Source of the DNA: Bacteroidota bacterium | Lineage (GTDB): Bacteria; Bacteroidota; Bacteroidia; NS11-12g; UBA9320 | Assembly (NCBI GenBank): GCA_018700895.1 | Contig: JABIUV010000014.1 | Span: 1-49,085, forward strand | Length of the DNA stretch: 49,085 nt | Reading direction: 5' to 3' | In this document: positions 24,420 to 34,694 of the stretch, one piece after another | Numbering within the stretch: the stretch's first letter is position 1 | Layout: the number at the start of each line of letters is the position of its first letter | Notes under the pieces: generated by a model | The model's database searches: none | The model's input: only the letters and a program-made list of their open reading frames with translations | What the model was told of the DNA's origin: nothing | Program-made: the position numbers and the translations under genes

Positions 24420-26087
24420 CTAACTCAATCCCGTAATCACCCCATCATTATCTATATCCATACCTTCACTGGCCGGTACAGCAGGTAGTCCTGGCATACG
24501 CATCATATTGCCTAGTATAGGAATAAGGAATCCTGCTCCTGCAGCTATTTCAAACTCGCGTACGGTGATACGGAAGCCTGTTGGTCTTCCGGTGAGTTTG
24601 TCGTTGTCTGAGAAAGATTTTTGCGTCTTTGCCATGCAAATAGGCAGGTGGTCCAGACCGAGTTTAGCGATGGTTCGTAGTCCTCTATCAGCTTTCGCAG
24701 CATAATCTACGCCATCTGCTCCGTATATCTCTTTGGCTATGGTTTCTATCTTGTCTTTTACGGATGCGTCCCAATCGTATAGTTTTGTAAAGTTGCTTTT
24801 GCCACTCTCTACTTCCTCTACAACAGCTTTAGCAAGCTCTGCCGTTCCGTTGCCTCCTTCTGCCCATCCTTTGCTTAACACGGCTTTTACGCCTATACTT
24901 TCACATTTTTCAATGAGCCAGTCTATTTCTTCTTGGGAGTCGGTATGGAAGTTATTGATAGCGACTACCCGCTGCAATCCAAATTTCCCCATATTCTCTA
25001 TGTGCTTTTCTAGGTTTGCAAATCCTGCTTTTACTCTATCCAGATTAGCATCGTTGTATTCTTCCTTGGGTGATCCTCCGTGGTGACGAAGAGCTCTTAT
25101 CGTAGCCACTATGACTACTGCTTTTGGCTTTAGTCCTGCATATCCGCATTTGATATCTAGGAATTTCTCTGCTCCTAGGTCTGCCCCAAATCCTGCTTCG
25201 GTTACGGTATAATCTGCAAGAGACATTCCCATTTTGGTAGCTATGATGGTATTGGTTCCTTGTGCTATATTGGCAAATGGCCCACCGTGGATAATAGCTG
25301 GATTGTGTTCTAAAGTCTGCACCAGATTAGGTTTGATAGCATCTTTGAGTAGGAGTGTCATAGCATTTTCGGCATTTAGGTCGCGAGCATATACGGGCTT
25401 TCTATCAAAGGTATAACCCACGAAGATGTTGCCTAATTTCTCTTTGAGGTCATCAATGTCTTTGGCCATACACAGTATCGCCATTACTTCACTAGCAGCA
25501 GTGATGTTGAATCCATCTTGACGAGGAATACCATTTCCAGTACCACCTAGCCCAATGGTAATATCTCGTAATGCACGGTCATTCATGTCTATCACCCGTT
25601 TCCAAATGATAGTACGCGGATCTATACCCAAACTACGAGTCTTGCTTTGTAAATTATTGTCAATGAGTGCACTGAGCAGATTGTTTGCTTTTTCTATAGC
25701 GGCAAAATCTCCCGTGAAATGCAGATTAATATCTTCCATGGGCACTACCTGCGAGTGACCCCCGCCAGCAGCTCCTCCTTTTATCCCAAATACAGGTCCA
25801 AGGGATGGTTCGCGGAGAACCACCACCGATTTTTTACCTATTTTGTTCAATCCTTCGTTTAGGCCAATGGATACGGTAGTTTTACCTTCACCTGCTGGGG
25901 TAGGAGTAAGGGCCGTGACGAGTATGAGATTACTCTTGACTATCTTCTCCTCGTCTATCAGGTTCAAGGGGAGCTTGGCCTTATATTTCCCATATTGTTC
26001 TAGGTCATCTTGTGCAATATTCAGTTTTGCAGCTATAGAGTTGATGTGCTGCATTTGTACCTGCTGGGCAATGTCTAAATCGGTCAT
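24420..26087 (-). CDS. fhs: Formate--tetrahydrofolate ligase
   Basis: ATP-dependent ligase that makes 10-formyltetrahydrofolate from formate, supplying purine and one-carbon metabolism. 555 residues from the chosen ATG (MTDLDIAQQVQMQHI). The P-loop is TPTPAGEGKTTVSIGL (about 58-73). Conserved stretches EPSLGPVFGIKGGAAGGG, NLHFTGDFAAI, DRKPVYARDL and the C-terminal PGLPAVPASEGMDID are present. An upstream ATG at 26126 would add 13 residues across the -7 box and is rejected. Confidence 0.96.
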   Translation of the reverse strand: MTDLDIAQQVQMQHINSIAAKLNIAQDDLEQYGKYKAKLPLNLIDEEKIVKSNLILVTALTPTPAGEGKTTVSIGLNEGLNKIGKKSVVVLREPSLGPVFGIKGGAAGGGHSQVVPMEDINLHFTGDFAAIEKANNLLSALIDNNLQSKTRSLGIDPRTIIWKRVIDMNDRALRDITIGLGGTGNGIPRQDGFNITAASEVMAILCMAKDIDDLKEKLGNIFVGYTFDRKPVYARDLNAENAMTLLLKDAIKPNLVQTLEHNPAIIHGGPFANIAQGTNTIIATKMGMSLADYTVTEAGFGADLGAEKFLDIKCGYAGLKPKAVVIVATIRALRHHGGSPKEEYNDANLDRVKAGFANLEKHIENMGKFGLQRVVAINNFHTDSQEEIDWLIEKCESIGVKAVLSKGWAEGGNGTAELAKAVVEEVESGKSNFTKLYDWDASVKDKIETIAKEIYGADGVDYAAKADRGLRTIAKLGLDHLPICMAKTQKSFSDNDKLTGRPTGFRITVREFEIAAGAGFLIPILGNMMRMPGLPAVPASEGMDIDNDGVITGLS

Positions 26088-26094
26088 AGGATAG

Positions 26095-26102
26095 CGAATA
26101 TA
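26095..26102 (-). promoter_or_regulatory. Probable -7 box TATATTCG of fhs
   Basis: One mismatch to TAnnTTTG (C for the second-last T). It ends 7 nt before the fhs ATG, leaving room for only a minimal leader. Confidence 0.35.
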
Positions 26103-26146
26103 CCTAAACCAAATGGGGGTCATCACTTAAACAGATTCTAAATGTA

Positions 26147-26154
26147 TAACTTTG
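26147..26154 (+). promoter_or_regulatory. -7 promoter box TAACTTTG of the GDSL lipoprotein gene
   Basis: Exact TAnnTTTG match ending 5 nt before GTG 26160. It lies within the longer ATG-started frame (26142), which supports the GTG start. Confidence 0.45.
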
Positions 26155-26159
26155 AAGCA

Positions 26160-26858
26160 GTGCGTAAATACTTTTTTGTCGTAATTATGGCCTTGGGCCT
26201 CAGCGGATGTTCACCCAAAGCGACAATAGAGCTTAGTAATGATAATGAATCCATGACCACAACAAAAACATATCTAGCCTTGGGCGATAGTTATACCATA
26301 GGTACATCAATTGCGTTTCCAGATAATTTTCCGAATCAGTTGGCAGACAGTGTACTAGTTAACTTGGATATTAATCTTGAAGTAAAGGTAGTGGCTCAAA
26401 ATGGGTGGCGTACCGACGACTTACAACGTGGTATAAAACGAATAGATTTAGACGATAAGTATGACTTGGTATCATTACTCATCGGAGTAAATAATCAGTA
26501 TCAGGGATTACCTCTTGCAGATTTTGAAAAGGATTATAGAAGCCTCATAGATACAGCCATAAAATACGCAGGCGGTGATACTAATCACGTTTTTGTGATT
26601 TCGATACCTAATTATGGTTACACTCCTTTTGGCTCCGCCAAAAGAGAGGAAATTACCGCTGATTTAGAAGTATTTAACAGGCTATCTCAACAGATTTGTG
26701 AAGAGCAGGGCATCGATTTTTATAATGTTACAGATATTTCGCTCGCTGCCGCAACACGTGAGGACTATCTAGCTTCTGACAATCTGCACCCCAGCAAAGA
26801 GCAATATGCGGATTGGGTGAGTTCGTTTTTGGCAAGGGTGATTGATAAGTTGCAGTGA
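26160..26858 (+). CDS. SGNH/GDSL hydrolase lipoprotein
   Basis: Serine esterase/lipase of the SGNH superfamily, 232 residues from GTG. The lipoprotein signal is VRKYFFVVIMALGLSGC, with the lipidated Cys at residue 17. Block I is LALGDSYTIGTS with the nucleophile Ser, block III is LLIGVNNQYQ with the oxyanion Asn, and block V is SDNLHPSKEQYADW with the catalytic Asp and His. An ATG at 26142 would place six residues before it and span the -7 box. The protein is expected on a membrane facing the periplasm or cell surface. Substrate unknown; an esterase of sugar or lipid acyl groups is likely. It is coupled to the next gene by a GTGA overlap. Confidence 0.88.
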   Translation: MRKYFFVVIMALGLSGCSPKATIELSNDNESMTTTKTYLALGDSYTIGTSIAFPDNFPNQLADSVLVNLDINLEVKVVAQNGWRTDDLQRGIKRIDLDDKYDLVSLLIGVNNQYQGLPLADFEKDYRSLIDTAIKYAGGDTNHVFVISIPNYGYTPFGSAKREEITADLEVFNRLSQQICEEQGIDFYNVTDISLAAATREDYLASDNLHPSKEQYADWVSSFLARVIDKLQ

Positions 26859-27373
26859 GACCTAGACTATATACCTTAGGCTTTTATATTAGTGCGGCTG
26901 CAATTGCCTTGTTACAAGTGTTAGACTGGCAAAATAGCAATATAATTTGCTCCGCTTTGATATTTGTACACCTATCAGCTCAGACTATGAATCTTTACAT
27001 GAACGAACAAATCGCTAAAAAAAGAGTCGTTGTGATTATCTTTGGGATTGCTGCTGTTCTTATCCTAATCTCGCTAAATTGGTTTATCGATTTTTTATTC
27101 TTAGCAAGGTACTACCTCATACTTCTTGTCATCATCAAAGGATACTTGCATAATACGGCTATTTACCCTGCGAAGTATCGAAGGTTAATTTATCTTGTTA
27201 TAGGCTCTTTGATATGCTCTACTTTATTTAGAATAACCCATTGGGCAGGTGCAGATGTTTTATTCAATGGAGCATATTTATTCCTAGCAATACTACTTGC
27301 ACATATTGGTTTATTTAAGGCAAAAGCCCAATTCAAAGTCTTTGACGAGATTGATGAAATAGGAAAAGAATAA
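26855..27373 (+). CDS. Multi-pass membrane protein, unknown function
   Basis: 172 residues with about five or six hydrophobic helices and a charged tail FKVFDEIDEIGKE. The segment FRITHWAGADVLFNGAYLFL (about 129-148) is reminiscent of the membrane segment of GldL and of related small Bacteroidota membrane proteins, but the rest of GldL is absent. It starts with GTG overlapping the stop of the GDSL gene (GTGA), which indicates co-expression with the lipoprotein. Confidence 0.65.
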   Translation: MRPRLYTLGFYISAAAIALLQVLDWQNSNIICSALIFVHLSAQTMNLYMNEQIAKKRVVVIIFGIAAVLILISLNWFIDFLFLARYYLILLVIIKGYLHNTAIYPAKYRRLIYLVIGSLICSTLFRITHWAGADVLFNGAYLFLAILLAHIGLFKAKAQFKVFDEIDEIGKE

Positions 27374-27449
27374 AAGTGATATACGCTAAAAGTACTCAGA
27401 TTAGGTGAAGCCGTTCTTAGAACAGGTTATTGATAAACTAAAGTAACCG

Positions 27450-30023
27450 CTATTCCTTCAAAAATTTATGTATCAATTTACCTTCTTCGGTTTGAAGTAG
27501 TAGGTAGTAGTGCCCAGTTATAAGCTTTGATAGGTCAAGGTGCGTCCTCTTCGGCAGTGTTGAATAGTCTACTTCGTGAACAGTTTTTCCTGTTACATCT
27601 ATAATCTGTAAGTTGATGTTTCTTATGTCTTGCTTTGTGGTGATGGTTAATGTATTGCTTACAGGATTAGGCGTTAAGATTATCGTAAATTCTTTGGCTA
27701 GATCACGTACCGAAACATTGGAGCTATCCATTGGTACTTCGATTAGGTCTACGGCCCAAAGTCCTCTTCCAAAAGTTGCTGCCACAAGTGTTTTTTCTGT
27801 CACGTTAATTTCTAGCTCATTGACTATCACATTGGGCAACCCTTCAGAATAAAACACCCAATTGGTAGAATCAGGATATAAAGCATATACGCCTAGGTCT
27901 GTTCCTACATAAATGAGGTTGCTTCCGTCTGTTTGTTGGGTGATGCAATTCACGGGAATGTTTGGCAAGTCATAGGTAATATTGGCCCATGTCGCTCCTG
28001 CATCTGTGCTGTGATACACCTTTTCATCGGCATTAAAACTAGGAAAGCAAATCCAAACTTCTGATGGATTCTCTTGATTCATTTCGATGTATCCTGGATA
28101 CATGTTACGAGGTAATCCGGTGCTAATGTCGGTCCACGTACTGCCATTATTGGCTGATGTTGCAATTCTATTCTGAATGTTTTGGCTGCTGTATCCTCTT
28201 TTGGCATAGTATATACGCGAGCCGTTACTTTTTTCTACGTCTAAGGCAGTTATGGGTACGTTGTCACTTAATGATAATTGCTCTGACAGATATCCGTCCA
28301 CAGCAGTGTAAACGTTGCTATATCCTATGTACAACTGTCCATCTGCCATTGTAAATGGCGTGGTCCATTCGGCTCGTTCACCTTCTGGAGTGGAAATGGT
28401 ATTCTCAAAACTAAAACCTCCACCGAAGGAGCTAAAGGCATTTATTCTGCCGTTTTGGGACGAAGAGTAACGGATATAGACTTCGTCAGCAAATTCGGAT
28501 TCCATTCCATCACCTCCGCTAATGTTATAAAATATGTTTCCATCCGTATATGAAGTGGAATTATCCTGAGCACCAGCCATCATTTCATTTGGGTTTTCTT
28601 CATTAATACTGAGTCGATAAAAAGACATGATGTTTAGACCGTCAATATAGTTAGTCCATTCCGTTTGGGCGGTATAATCATCTTTTAGTTGTGTAATTTC
28701 ATCGGCAATCACGTTAAAAGTACGAGAAATACCTCCATCGTGACAAGCAAAATAAGTATTGTTAGTAGGGTGTTGTATAATCTCGTGTATGTCGGCGTGC
28801 AAACTTTGGTCGTAGTAGTTGAGCAACCAATAGGTGATAGGTTTAAAGCTATTGCCCCCATTGGTTGTTTGCCAAATATTAACTCCTCCTATTAGCACTT
28901 TATTACGGTCATTTCTATCTACAGAAATGGCAAGATCGTATCTTCCTTGTCCGCCGGGTTCAGAGTTTAAATTCCAGTTTAGGATATTATACTCATAGGT
29001 ATTGTCGCGACGTGTGGCAAAGCTTGTGCCCCCGTTGGTAGAGCGATAAAATCCATAAAACCCTCCCAAGGTATCACACGCTATAGCATAAACGTAATCG
29101 GGGTCAGAAGGTGATATGGCAAGTTTCACACGTTGGGCAACTCCTGTGGCGGGTATATTGGTAATAGAGGCAGCCCACGTAGCACCAAAGTCGGTAGATT
29201 TAAGAATTGCTACTTCTCCCGTTTTGTAGGAATGTACATATCCCGTGGATGCAAATAGTACATTGGAATCAGTAGGGTGTTGCTCCAAGTCCCAGAATAG
29301 GCCGTCTCGTGTTTTGGTAAATGTTACTCCAGCGTCATTAGAAAGATAACAACCTGTTTGGCCTACAGCGAGAATCTTATCTGTGTTGGCGTGGTGTATA
29401 ATTACTTTAGCGATTAACGACCCTTCAAAATCAGTTTGGGCAAACGACAAGCCCGTTGCAGACCAAGTGGAACCCCCGTTGGTAGTTTTATATATCCCTA
29501 AACCATAGTGACTACTTCGCTTATTTTCATTGGCCTGGAGGTTATGACCTAAATAGGCATAGTCACCGAGGGCCACATACATAAGGTTCGGGTCTGTAGG
29601 ATGCACCGAAAGATACGAGGTGCGAAGTATCGGTAAGTCTCCAGAGATAGAAATCCAGCTAGCTCCAGCATTAGTTGTTTTCCATATACCGCCTTGGGCC
29701 ACACATATATACCACGTGTTAGTGTCAGTCGGGTGAAATTGCATGCTATTTACACGTCCCATACCCGCAAGGTCTTCCTTGCCAAAAGGTCCTTTCGGAA
29801 TCCACGTAGCGGTCTTCTTACTTTTGGTAGTCAATTGGTTGCTTACTGCGTGACTAGAGTAATACTCTTTGGCTTGGTTCACGGCATTAGGTGTTTCACG
29901 TTTATCCAAAAAGTCATTGTTTCTCAGAATATAATTCGGTGTTTCTTCACGCGGAGGAAGGTCTTGAGCAATGGCACAAACTGCACCTGCTAAGAATAAG
30001 AATGAAAGTAAATATCGATTCAT
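27450..30023 (-). CDS. Sortilin-like beta-propeller protein with T9SS type A sorting domain
   Basis: 857-residue secreted protein. A Sec signal peptide (MNRYLLSFLFLAGAVCAIAQ) is followed by a long region with many Asp-box/BNR-like repeats of the form S-x-D-x-G-x-T-W, for example STDAGATWANIT, STNGGTSF and SANNGSTWTDIS, as in sortilin/VPS10-like and exo-glycosidase-like propellers. The C-terminal about 80 residues are a type A sorting domain: ILTPNPVSNTLTITT, DVTGKTVHEVDY, LDLSKLITGHYYLLLQT and the basic end HKFLKE. It should be exported through the T9SS and anchored or released at the surface. No catalytic residues are identified; binding or adhesion is more likely than hydrolysis. Confidence 0.9.
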   Translation of the reverse strand: MNRYLLSFLFLAGAVCAIAQDLPPREETPNYILRNNDFLDKRETPNAVNQAKEYYSSHAVSNQLTTKSKKTATWIPKGPFGKEDLAGMGRVNSMQFHPTDTNTWYICVAQGGIWKTTNAGASWISISGDLPILRTSYLSVHPTDPNLMYVALGDYAYLGHNLQANENKRSSHYGLGIYKTTNGGSTWSATGLSFAQTDFEGSLIAKVIIHHANTDKILAVGQTGCYLSNDAGVTFTKTRDGLFWDLEQHPTDSNVLFASTGYVHSYKTGEVAILKSTDFGATWAASITNIPATGVAQRVKLAISPSDPDYVYAIACDTLGGFYGFYRSTNGGTSFATRRDNTYEYNILNWNLNSEPGGQGRYDLAISVDRNDRNKVLIGGVNIWQTTNGGNSFKPITYWLLNYYDQSLHADIHEIIQHPTNNTYFACHDGGISRTFNVIADEITQLKDDYTAQTEWTNYIDGLNIMSFYRLSINEENPNEMMAGAQDNSTSYTDGNIFYNISGGDGMESEFADEVYIRYSSSQNGRINAFSSFGGGFSFENTISTPEGERAEWTTPFTMADGQLYIGYSNVYTAVDGYLSEQLSLSDNVPITALDVEKSNGSRIYYAKRGYSSQNIQNRIATSANNGSTWTDISTGLPRNMYPGYIEMNQENPSEVWICFPSFNADEKVYHSTDAGATWANITYDLPNIPVNCITQQTDGSNLIYVGTDLGVYALYPDSTNWVFYSEGLPNVIVNELEINVTEKTLVAATFGRGLWAVDLIEVPMDSSNVSVRDLAKEFTIILTPNPVSNTLTITTKQDIRNINLQIIDVTGKTVHEVDYSTLPKRTHLDLSKLITGHYYLLLQTEEGKLIHKFLKE

Positions 30024-30053
30024 AATAATTCAGCTAAGTTAACAGTTTTAGAA

Positions 30054-30561
30054 TTAGAAAGGTTGACACAATAAAATGGCTAGGAATTTTCTATAAATGT
30101 ATCGCATACCATTGTGCCATTCAAAACATCCGTGTGAGGTGCAAATTAGTCTTGTCGGGTTTGTAAATCTATAGATGTATTCTTGGTCATTTTTACAATA
30201 AAAAAGTGAATCTCTGTGAGCCTTATAAGCAAGGTTTTCGTAAGTGTCAATTCTATAGGAAAAAGTATCTTCTTGTCCATGTAAAATAATGTTTGACACA
30301 ACCTCTTACCCTTATTGCCAATGGAATAGTTTGATAGTCCGTATAAACTTTAAACGAATTACTGTCTTTATCTATAAGATTTCCAATAATGTGCATTTTC
30401 TGTGGAACAGCGGTATCTTAGCAACTTCTATTTAAGTCTACAATTGAAATACGTTCAGCTAAAGATTTGACTTCAGTATCGTTATAAATACTCTGACTTG
30501 AAATTGGAGAGTTGCAACCAAACAAGAAGCTTATGATGAAAAGTTGAAATATGGTTTTCAT
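30054..30561 (-). pseudogene. Broken small lipoprotein gene
   Basis: Begins at ATG 30561 with MKTIFQLFIISFLFGCNSP, a clear lipoprotein signal with Cys at residue 16. The frame stops at TAA (30418-30420, codon 48) but readable protein continues in the same frame to about 30310 (MHIIGNLIDKDSNSFKVYTD). Near 30300 a one-base shift leads into a third stretch (VSNIILHGQEDTF, then KNDQEYIYRFTN) ending at 30054. One nonsense mutation plus one frameshift suggests a decayed gene of about 168 residues. No family recognised. It lies just downstream of kbl on the same strand. Confidence 0.72.
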
Positions 30562-30596
30562 TTTTTAATTAACCAACCATGACAAGCAAAGAACCA

Positions 30597-31784
30597 CTAT
30601 ATAACTCCCATCTCCTTGCCCACTTTGGTAAATGCTGCAATGGCCTTGTCCAAATGGTGTTGCTCGTGAGCAGCAGATAATTGCACGCGTATTCTAGCTT
30701 TGCCTTTGGGCACTACGGGGAAGTAAAATCCTACTACATAGATACCTTCATCCAGCATTTTAGCCGCCATTTCTTGGGCTACATTAGCATCATACAGCAT
30801 TATAGGCACTATAGGGTGCTCTCCAGGGGTAATGTCAAAACCAGCTTCGGTCATTTTGTTACGGAAATAAGTGGTATTGTACTCTAGCTTATCGCGTAGT
30901 TCGGTTGTTTCGCTGAGCATATCCAACACTGCGATACTTGCTCCCACGATACTTGGAGCAACCGTGTTGGAGAATAAGTATGGACGACTTTTCTGACGAA
31001 GCATATCAATAATCTCTTTTTTGCCCGAGGTAAATCCACCGCTCGCACCACCTAAGGCTTTGCCCAGCGTGCCCGTGATGATTTCTATTTTACCCATTAC
31101 ACCACAATGCTCGTGAGTTCCTCGACCTGTCTTACCCAAAAATCCTGAACTATGACACTCATCTATCATTACACTAGCATCATACTTATCGGCAAGGGCT
31201 ACGATTTTGTCTAACTGTGCTATAGTACCATCCATAGAGAACGAACCATCCGTCACAATGACTCTATTCTGTTGGGCTTGAGCAGCAATGAGTTGCTTCT
31301 CTAGGTCCTCCATGTCGTTGTGCAAGTAGCGGTAGCGTTGAGCTTTACATAATCTTACGCCGTCTATTATACTAGCGTGATTCAGTGCATCTGATATAAT
31401 GGCATCTTCCGCATCAAAAAGCGGTTCGAAAACTCCACCATTGGCATCAAAAGCCGCTGCGTACAATATAGTATCTTCCGTACCGAGGTATTCCGATAGT
31501 TTTCGTTCGAGTTCTTTGTGAATATCTTGCGTTCCGCAAATAAAACGTACCGAAGACAGACCATAGCCGTGAGTGTCAATCGCATCTTTGGCGGCTTGTA
31601 TCACCTTAGGATGAGAGCTAAGGCCCAAATAATTGTTAGCACAAAAATTAATCACATCGCCACCTGCATGTGTCTGTATGTCAGCACCTTGCGGGGTGGT
31701 GATAATGCGTTCCTTCTTGTATAAACCTGCTTCCTCTATCTCAGATAGTTGCGTTTTTAATTTGGCTTGTAATGATGCGTACAT
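30597..31784 (-). CDS. kbl: Glycine C-acetyltransferase (2-amino-3-ketobutyrate CoA ligase)
   Basis: PLP enzyme of the alpha-oxoamine synthase family in the threonine-to-glycine route. 395 residues from ATG 31784 ([20 protein letters not shown]). Conserved parts are [35 protein letters not shown], the PLP-phosphate region [36 protein letters not shown] and the PLP Lys in [17 protein letters not shown] serine palmitoyltransferase or AONS would share the fold, but RFICGTQ and overall similarity favour Kbl. No tdh gene is seen nearby. A TTG three codons upstream is less likely. Confidence 0.94.
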   Translation of the reverse strand: MYASLQAKLKTQLSEIEEAGLYKKERIITTPQGADIQTHAGGDVINFCANNYLGLSSHPKVIQAAKDAIDTHGYGLSSVRFICGTQDIHKELERKLSEYLGTEDTILYAAAFDANGGVFEPLFDAEDAIISDALNHASIIDGVRLCKAQRYRYLHNDMEDLEKQLIAAQAQQNRVIVTDGSFSMDGTIAQLDKIVALADKYDASVMIDECHSSGFLGKTGRGTHEHCGVMGKIEIITGTLGKALGGASGGFTSGKKEIIDMLRQKSRPYLFSNTVAPSIVGASIAVLDMLSETTELRDKLEYNTTYFRNKMTEAGFDITPGEHPIVPIMLYDANVAQEMAAKMLDEGIYVVGFYFPVVPKGKARIRVQLSAAHEQHHLDKAIAAFTKVGKEMGVI

Positions 31785-31790
31785 ATACAG

Positions 31791-31798
31791 CAAACTTA
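31791..31798 (-). promoter_or_regulatory. -7 promoter box TAAGTTTG of kbl
   Basis: Exact TAnnTTTG match on the minus strand, ending 6 nt before the kbl ATG, which predicts a nearly leaderless transcript. No -33 element is obvious. Confidence 0.45.
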
Positions 31799-32000
31799 GT
31801 CAACATAGACTAATTTACCACGCCATACACCACGTAGAATAGATACGAATAAAACAGAGAATGGTGAGGAGTAACTGACATAAAAGCACAGTTTGGAGGT
31901 GTATTTGGTCATAATAGCGACAAACCGACGTAAAAGGATAAACTTTTTAGGTGGCACGGAGGTTGTATCCTTTATACTTGCAAAGACGAAATTAAGACGA

Positions 32001-34049
32001 ATGTCAGAAGAAAATAAAAGAAGCGAAAAGCCTCAAAATCAACAGAACCCTCCAAACCCGTTCGAACAGAAGAAGCCAAAAAGCGGTAAGCCAAGATTTA
32101 ATCCAATGTGGATTTATGGCATTTTATTGGTTGCCTTTATCGGGATTACATTCTTTGGGCCTAAGACGGGCAAGAAAATATCGGTAAACAAGCTGCTCAC
32201 CATGGTAGAAAATGGTGATGTAGAAAAAATCAATGTTATAAACCGAAGTAAGGCGGAGATATACATCACCGATGAAGCCAAAAAGGACGAAGAATACAAG
32301 AAAGACGTACCCGAAGGCTCTCTAGTAAATCCTGATTCATATATTTATTACTTGTCAGATATTGGTGACTACGAGTATTTTAATAATCAGATAAGCCAAG
32401 CACAAGCGAAATTGCCGAGTAGTAAGCAAGTAAACGTAAACCCAGAAGTACACGAAGATTTTTTTGATAATCCGTTAATTCAGATTCTACTTTATGTAGC
32501 AATTTTTGGATTGATATGGATGTTCATTATGCGACGTATGGGAGGTCCAGGTGGCCCAGGCGGCGGAGGTCAGATATTTAGTATAGGCAAGTCTAAGGCT
32601 CAATTATTTGATAAAGATACTAAGGTGAATGTTACATTCAAGGACGTAGCAGGACTAGAAGGAGCTAAGGAAGAAGTAATGGAGATTGTAGATTTCCTTA
32701 AAAATCCTAAGAAATACACCGAACTTGGTGGTAAAATACCTAAAGGAGCACTACTAGTAGGCCCTCCAGGAACAGGTAAAACATTGCTAGCCAAAGCAGT
32801 AGCTGGAGAAGCAGATGTGCCATTTTTCTCTCTATCGGGGTCAGACTTTGTGGAGATGTTTGTGGGTGTAGGAGCGAGTAGAGTAAGAGACTTATTTAAA
32901 CAGGCCAAAGAAAAAGCTCCGTGTATCATTTTTATAGACGAAATAGATGCTATAGGTAGAGCACGAGGTAAAAATGCGATGCAAGGTGGCAACGATGAGC
33001 GTGAGAATACACTGAATCAACTCCTTACTGAGATGGATGGTTTTGGCACAGATTCGGGTGTAATCATGCTTGCAGCTACCAATAGAGTTGATATCTTGGA
33101 CTCTGCACTTCTCAGAGCGGGTCGTTTTGATCGTCAGATATATGCGGATATGCCCGACTTGAATGAGCGTAGAGAAATATTTGAAGTACATCTGAAACCT
33201 ATAAAAGCATCGGAAGACTTAGACAAGGACTTCTTAGCTCGTCAAACTCCTGGGTTTAGTGGAGCTGACATTGCCAATATGTGCAATGAGGCGGCACTTA
33301 TAGCAGCAAGACACGATAAGAAACATGTTGAGAAACAAGATTTCTTAGATGCGGTAGATAGAATAGTAGGTGGACTAGAAAAGAAAAATAAAATCATAAC
33401 ACCAGAGGAAAAACGTGCTGTAGCAGTACACGAAGCAGGTCACGCCGCAGTAAGCTGGTTATGCGAACACGCACATCCATTGGTGAAGGTGACTATCGTG
33501 CCTAGAGGCAGAAGCCTTGGTGCGGCATGGTACCTGCCAGACGAACGTCAAATTACGCGTACAGAGCAGATGCTCGACGAAATGTGTGCAACGCTAGGCG
33601 GTAGAGCTGCAGAGAAAGTTGTATTTGATAAAATTAGCACGGGAGCCCTCAGCGACCTCGAAAAAGTTACCAAGCAGGCTATGGCGATGGTAAGCATTTA
33701 TGGTCTTAATGAGAAGATAGGTAATGTATCTTACTACAATATGGACAATAGTTTCAGTAAGCCATTTAGTGAGAAGCAAGCAGCATTGATGGATGATGAA
33801 ATCAAAAAGTTGACCGATGAACAGTATGCACGTGCTATCAAAATTATCTCTGACAATAAAGATAAAGTACTTCAGCTAGCAGATGAGTTGCTTGAGCGAG
33901 AAGTTATTTTCAAGGAGGACTTGGAAAAAATATTTGGGATGAGTGCTAGTGATGCAGCTAAGCCGCAAGAGGAAGAGGCAACACAAGAGGCGGTAGTAGT
34001 AGAAGAAACAATTGCTGAACCTACCGACGATACATCGGAAGAAGCATAA
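32001..34049 (+). CDS. ftsH: ATP-dependent zinc metalloprotease FtsH
   Basis: Inner-membrane AAA+ protease that degrades membrane and regulatory proteins. 682 residues from [20 protein letters not shown]. Membrane helix 1 is at about 36-52 ([17 protein letters not shown]), then a periplasmic domain, helix 2 at about 160-178 ([16 protein letters not shown]) and a Gly-rich linker. Walker A is GPPGTGKT, Walker B is [11 protein letters not shown], the second region of homology is [20 protein letters not shown], and the zinc site is HEAGH with the third ligand in a later Asp (DLEK region). The reading frame opens at 31893, but those 36 residues do not belong to the family. The acidic tail ends TDDTSEEA. 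Confidence 0.97.
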   Translation: MSEENKRSEKPQNQQNPPNPFEQKKPKSGKPRFNPMWIYGILLVAFIGITFFGPKTGKKISVNKLLTMVENGDVEKINVINRSKAEIYITDEAKKDEEYKKDVPEGSLVNPDSYIYYLSDIGDYEYFNNQISQAQAKLPSSKQVNVNPEVHEDFFDNPLIQILLYVAIFGLIWMFIMRRMGGPGGPGGGGQIFSIGKSKAQLFDKDTKVNVTFKDVAGLEGAKEEVMEIVDFLKNPKKYTELGGKIPKGALLVGPPGTGKTLLAKAVAGEADVPFFSLSGSDFVEMFVGVGASRVRDLFKQAKEKAPCIIFIDEIDAIGRARGKNAMQGGNDERENTLNQLLTEMDGFGTDSGVIMLAATNRVDILDSALLRAGRFDRQIYADMPDLNERREIFEVHLKPIKASEDLDKDFLARQTPGFSGADIANMCNEAALIAARHDKKHVEKQDFLDAVDRIVGGLEKKNKIITPEEKRAVAVHEAGHAAVSWLCEHAHPLVKVTIVPRGRSLGAAWYLPDERQITRTEQMLDEMCATLGGRAAEKVVFDKISTGALSDLEKVTKQAMAMVSIYGLNEKIGNVSYYNMDNSFSKPFSEKQAALMDDEIKKLTDEQYARAIKIISDNKDKVLQLADELLEREVIFKEDLEKIFGMSASDAAKPQEEEATQEAVVVEETIAEPTDDTSEEA

Positions 34050-34069
34050 TCTTCATAAAATTACATACA

Positions 34070-34101
34070 AAAAAGTGCTCGCCTGCAGGCGAGCACTTTT
34101 T
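34070..34101. terminator. Bidirectional terminator between ftsH and nadD
   Basis: Perfect palindrome: AAAAAGTGCTCGCC, loop TGCA, GGCGAGCACTTTTT. GC-rich core with A-run on one side and T-run on the other, so it can end both the ftsH (+) and the nadD (-) transcripts. Confidence 0.92.
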
Positions 34102-34126
34102 ATGTTCTGTTAAATTGTGCTGTGTA

Positions 34127-34693
34127 TTACTTTACCTTCGTGTTCATATACTTAGCTACCTCATCGGGCACTAAGTATTTGATACTACGCCCCATACGTA
34201 CTAGACCACGTACATAGCTAGCAGATATATTTAGCATCGGTCCTTTCATTACGCGGACCTTTTGATTTTTAGCAAATTCACCACCCGGGAAACCATCGCG
34301 GAAGTACGAAAGAATCTCGTAGTCCATAAGTATCTCTTCGTGGTCTTTCCATTTTTCAAGATGCTGCAGGTTGTCAGTCCCTAGTATGATTTGAAACTCG
34401 ATAGTAGGGTGCAACTCACGCAGCTTACGCAAGGTGTAAGTAGAGTATGACGGTATCGGCATATCAAATTCGACGTCACTCGCCTTAAACTTATCATTAC
34501 CTTTTATAGCAAGTTTTACCATATTGAGCCTGTGGTCCGCATCCATAATATCCTTACCCTTTTTGAGCGGGTTTTGTGGAGATACGATATACCAAACCTC
34601 ATCTAGTTTTGCTTGGTCTAGCATATACTGACCTATGATAAGGTGTCCGTGATGTATCGGGTTAAACGAGCCAAAAAATAATCCTACCTTCAT
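34127..34693 (-). CDS. nadD: Nicotinate-nucleotide adenylyltransferase
   Basis: Joins nicotinate mononucleotide and ATP to deamido-NAD. 188 residues. The nucleotidyltransferase motif is GLFFGSFNPIHHGHLIIGQY (HxGH at residues 16-19), followed by VSPQNPLKKGK and, near the C-terminus, the ISASYVRGLVRMGRSIKYLV segment with the second ATP-binding motif (ISxxxxR). It starts 1 nt after the gmk stop, so it is the last gene of yicC-gmk-nadD. Confidence 0.95.
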   Translation of the reverse strand: MKVGLFFGSFNPIHHGHLIIGQYMLDQAKLDEVWYIVSPQNPLKKGKDIMDADHRLNMVKLAIKGNDKFKASDVEFDMPIPSYSTYTLRKLRELHPTIEFQIILGTDNLQHLEKWKDHEEILMDYEILSYFRDGFPGGEFAKNQKVRVMKGPMLNISASYVRGLVRMGRSIKYLVPDEVAKYMNTKVK

Positions 34694-34694
34694 T

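Noticed and set aside
31893-32000. 36-residue N-terminal extension of FtsH
   Set aside because: The extension is not FtsH-like; the ATG at 32001 begins a normal FtsH N-terminus with the first membrane helix at the expected place.
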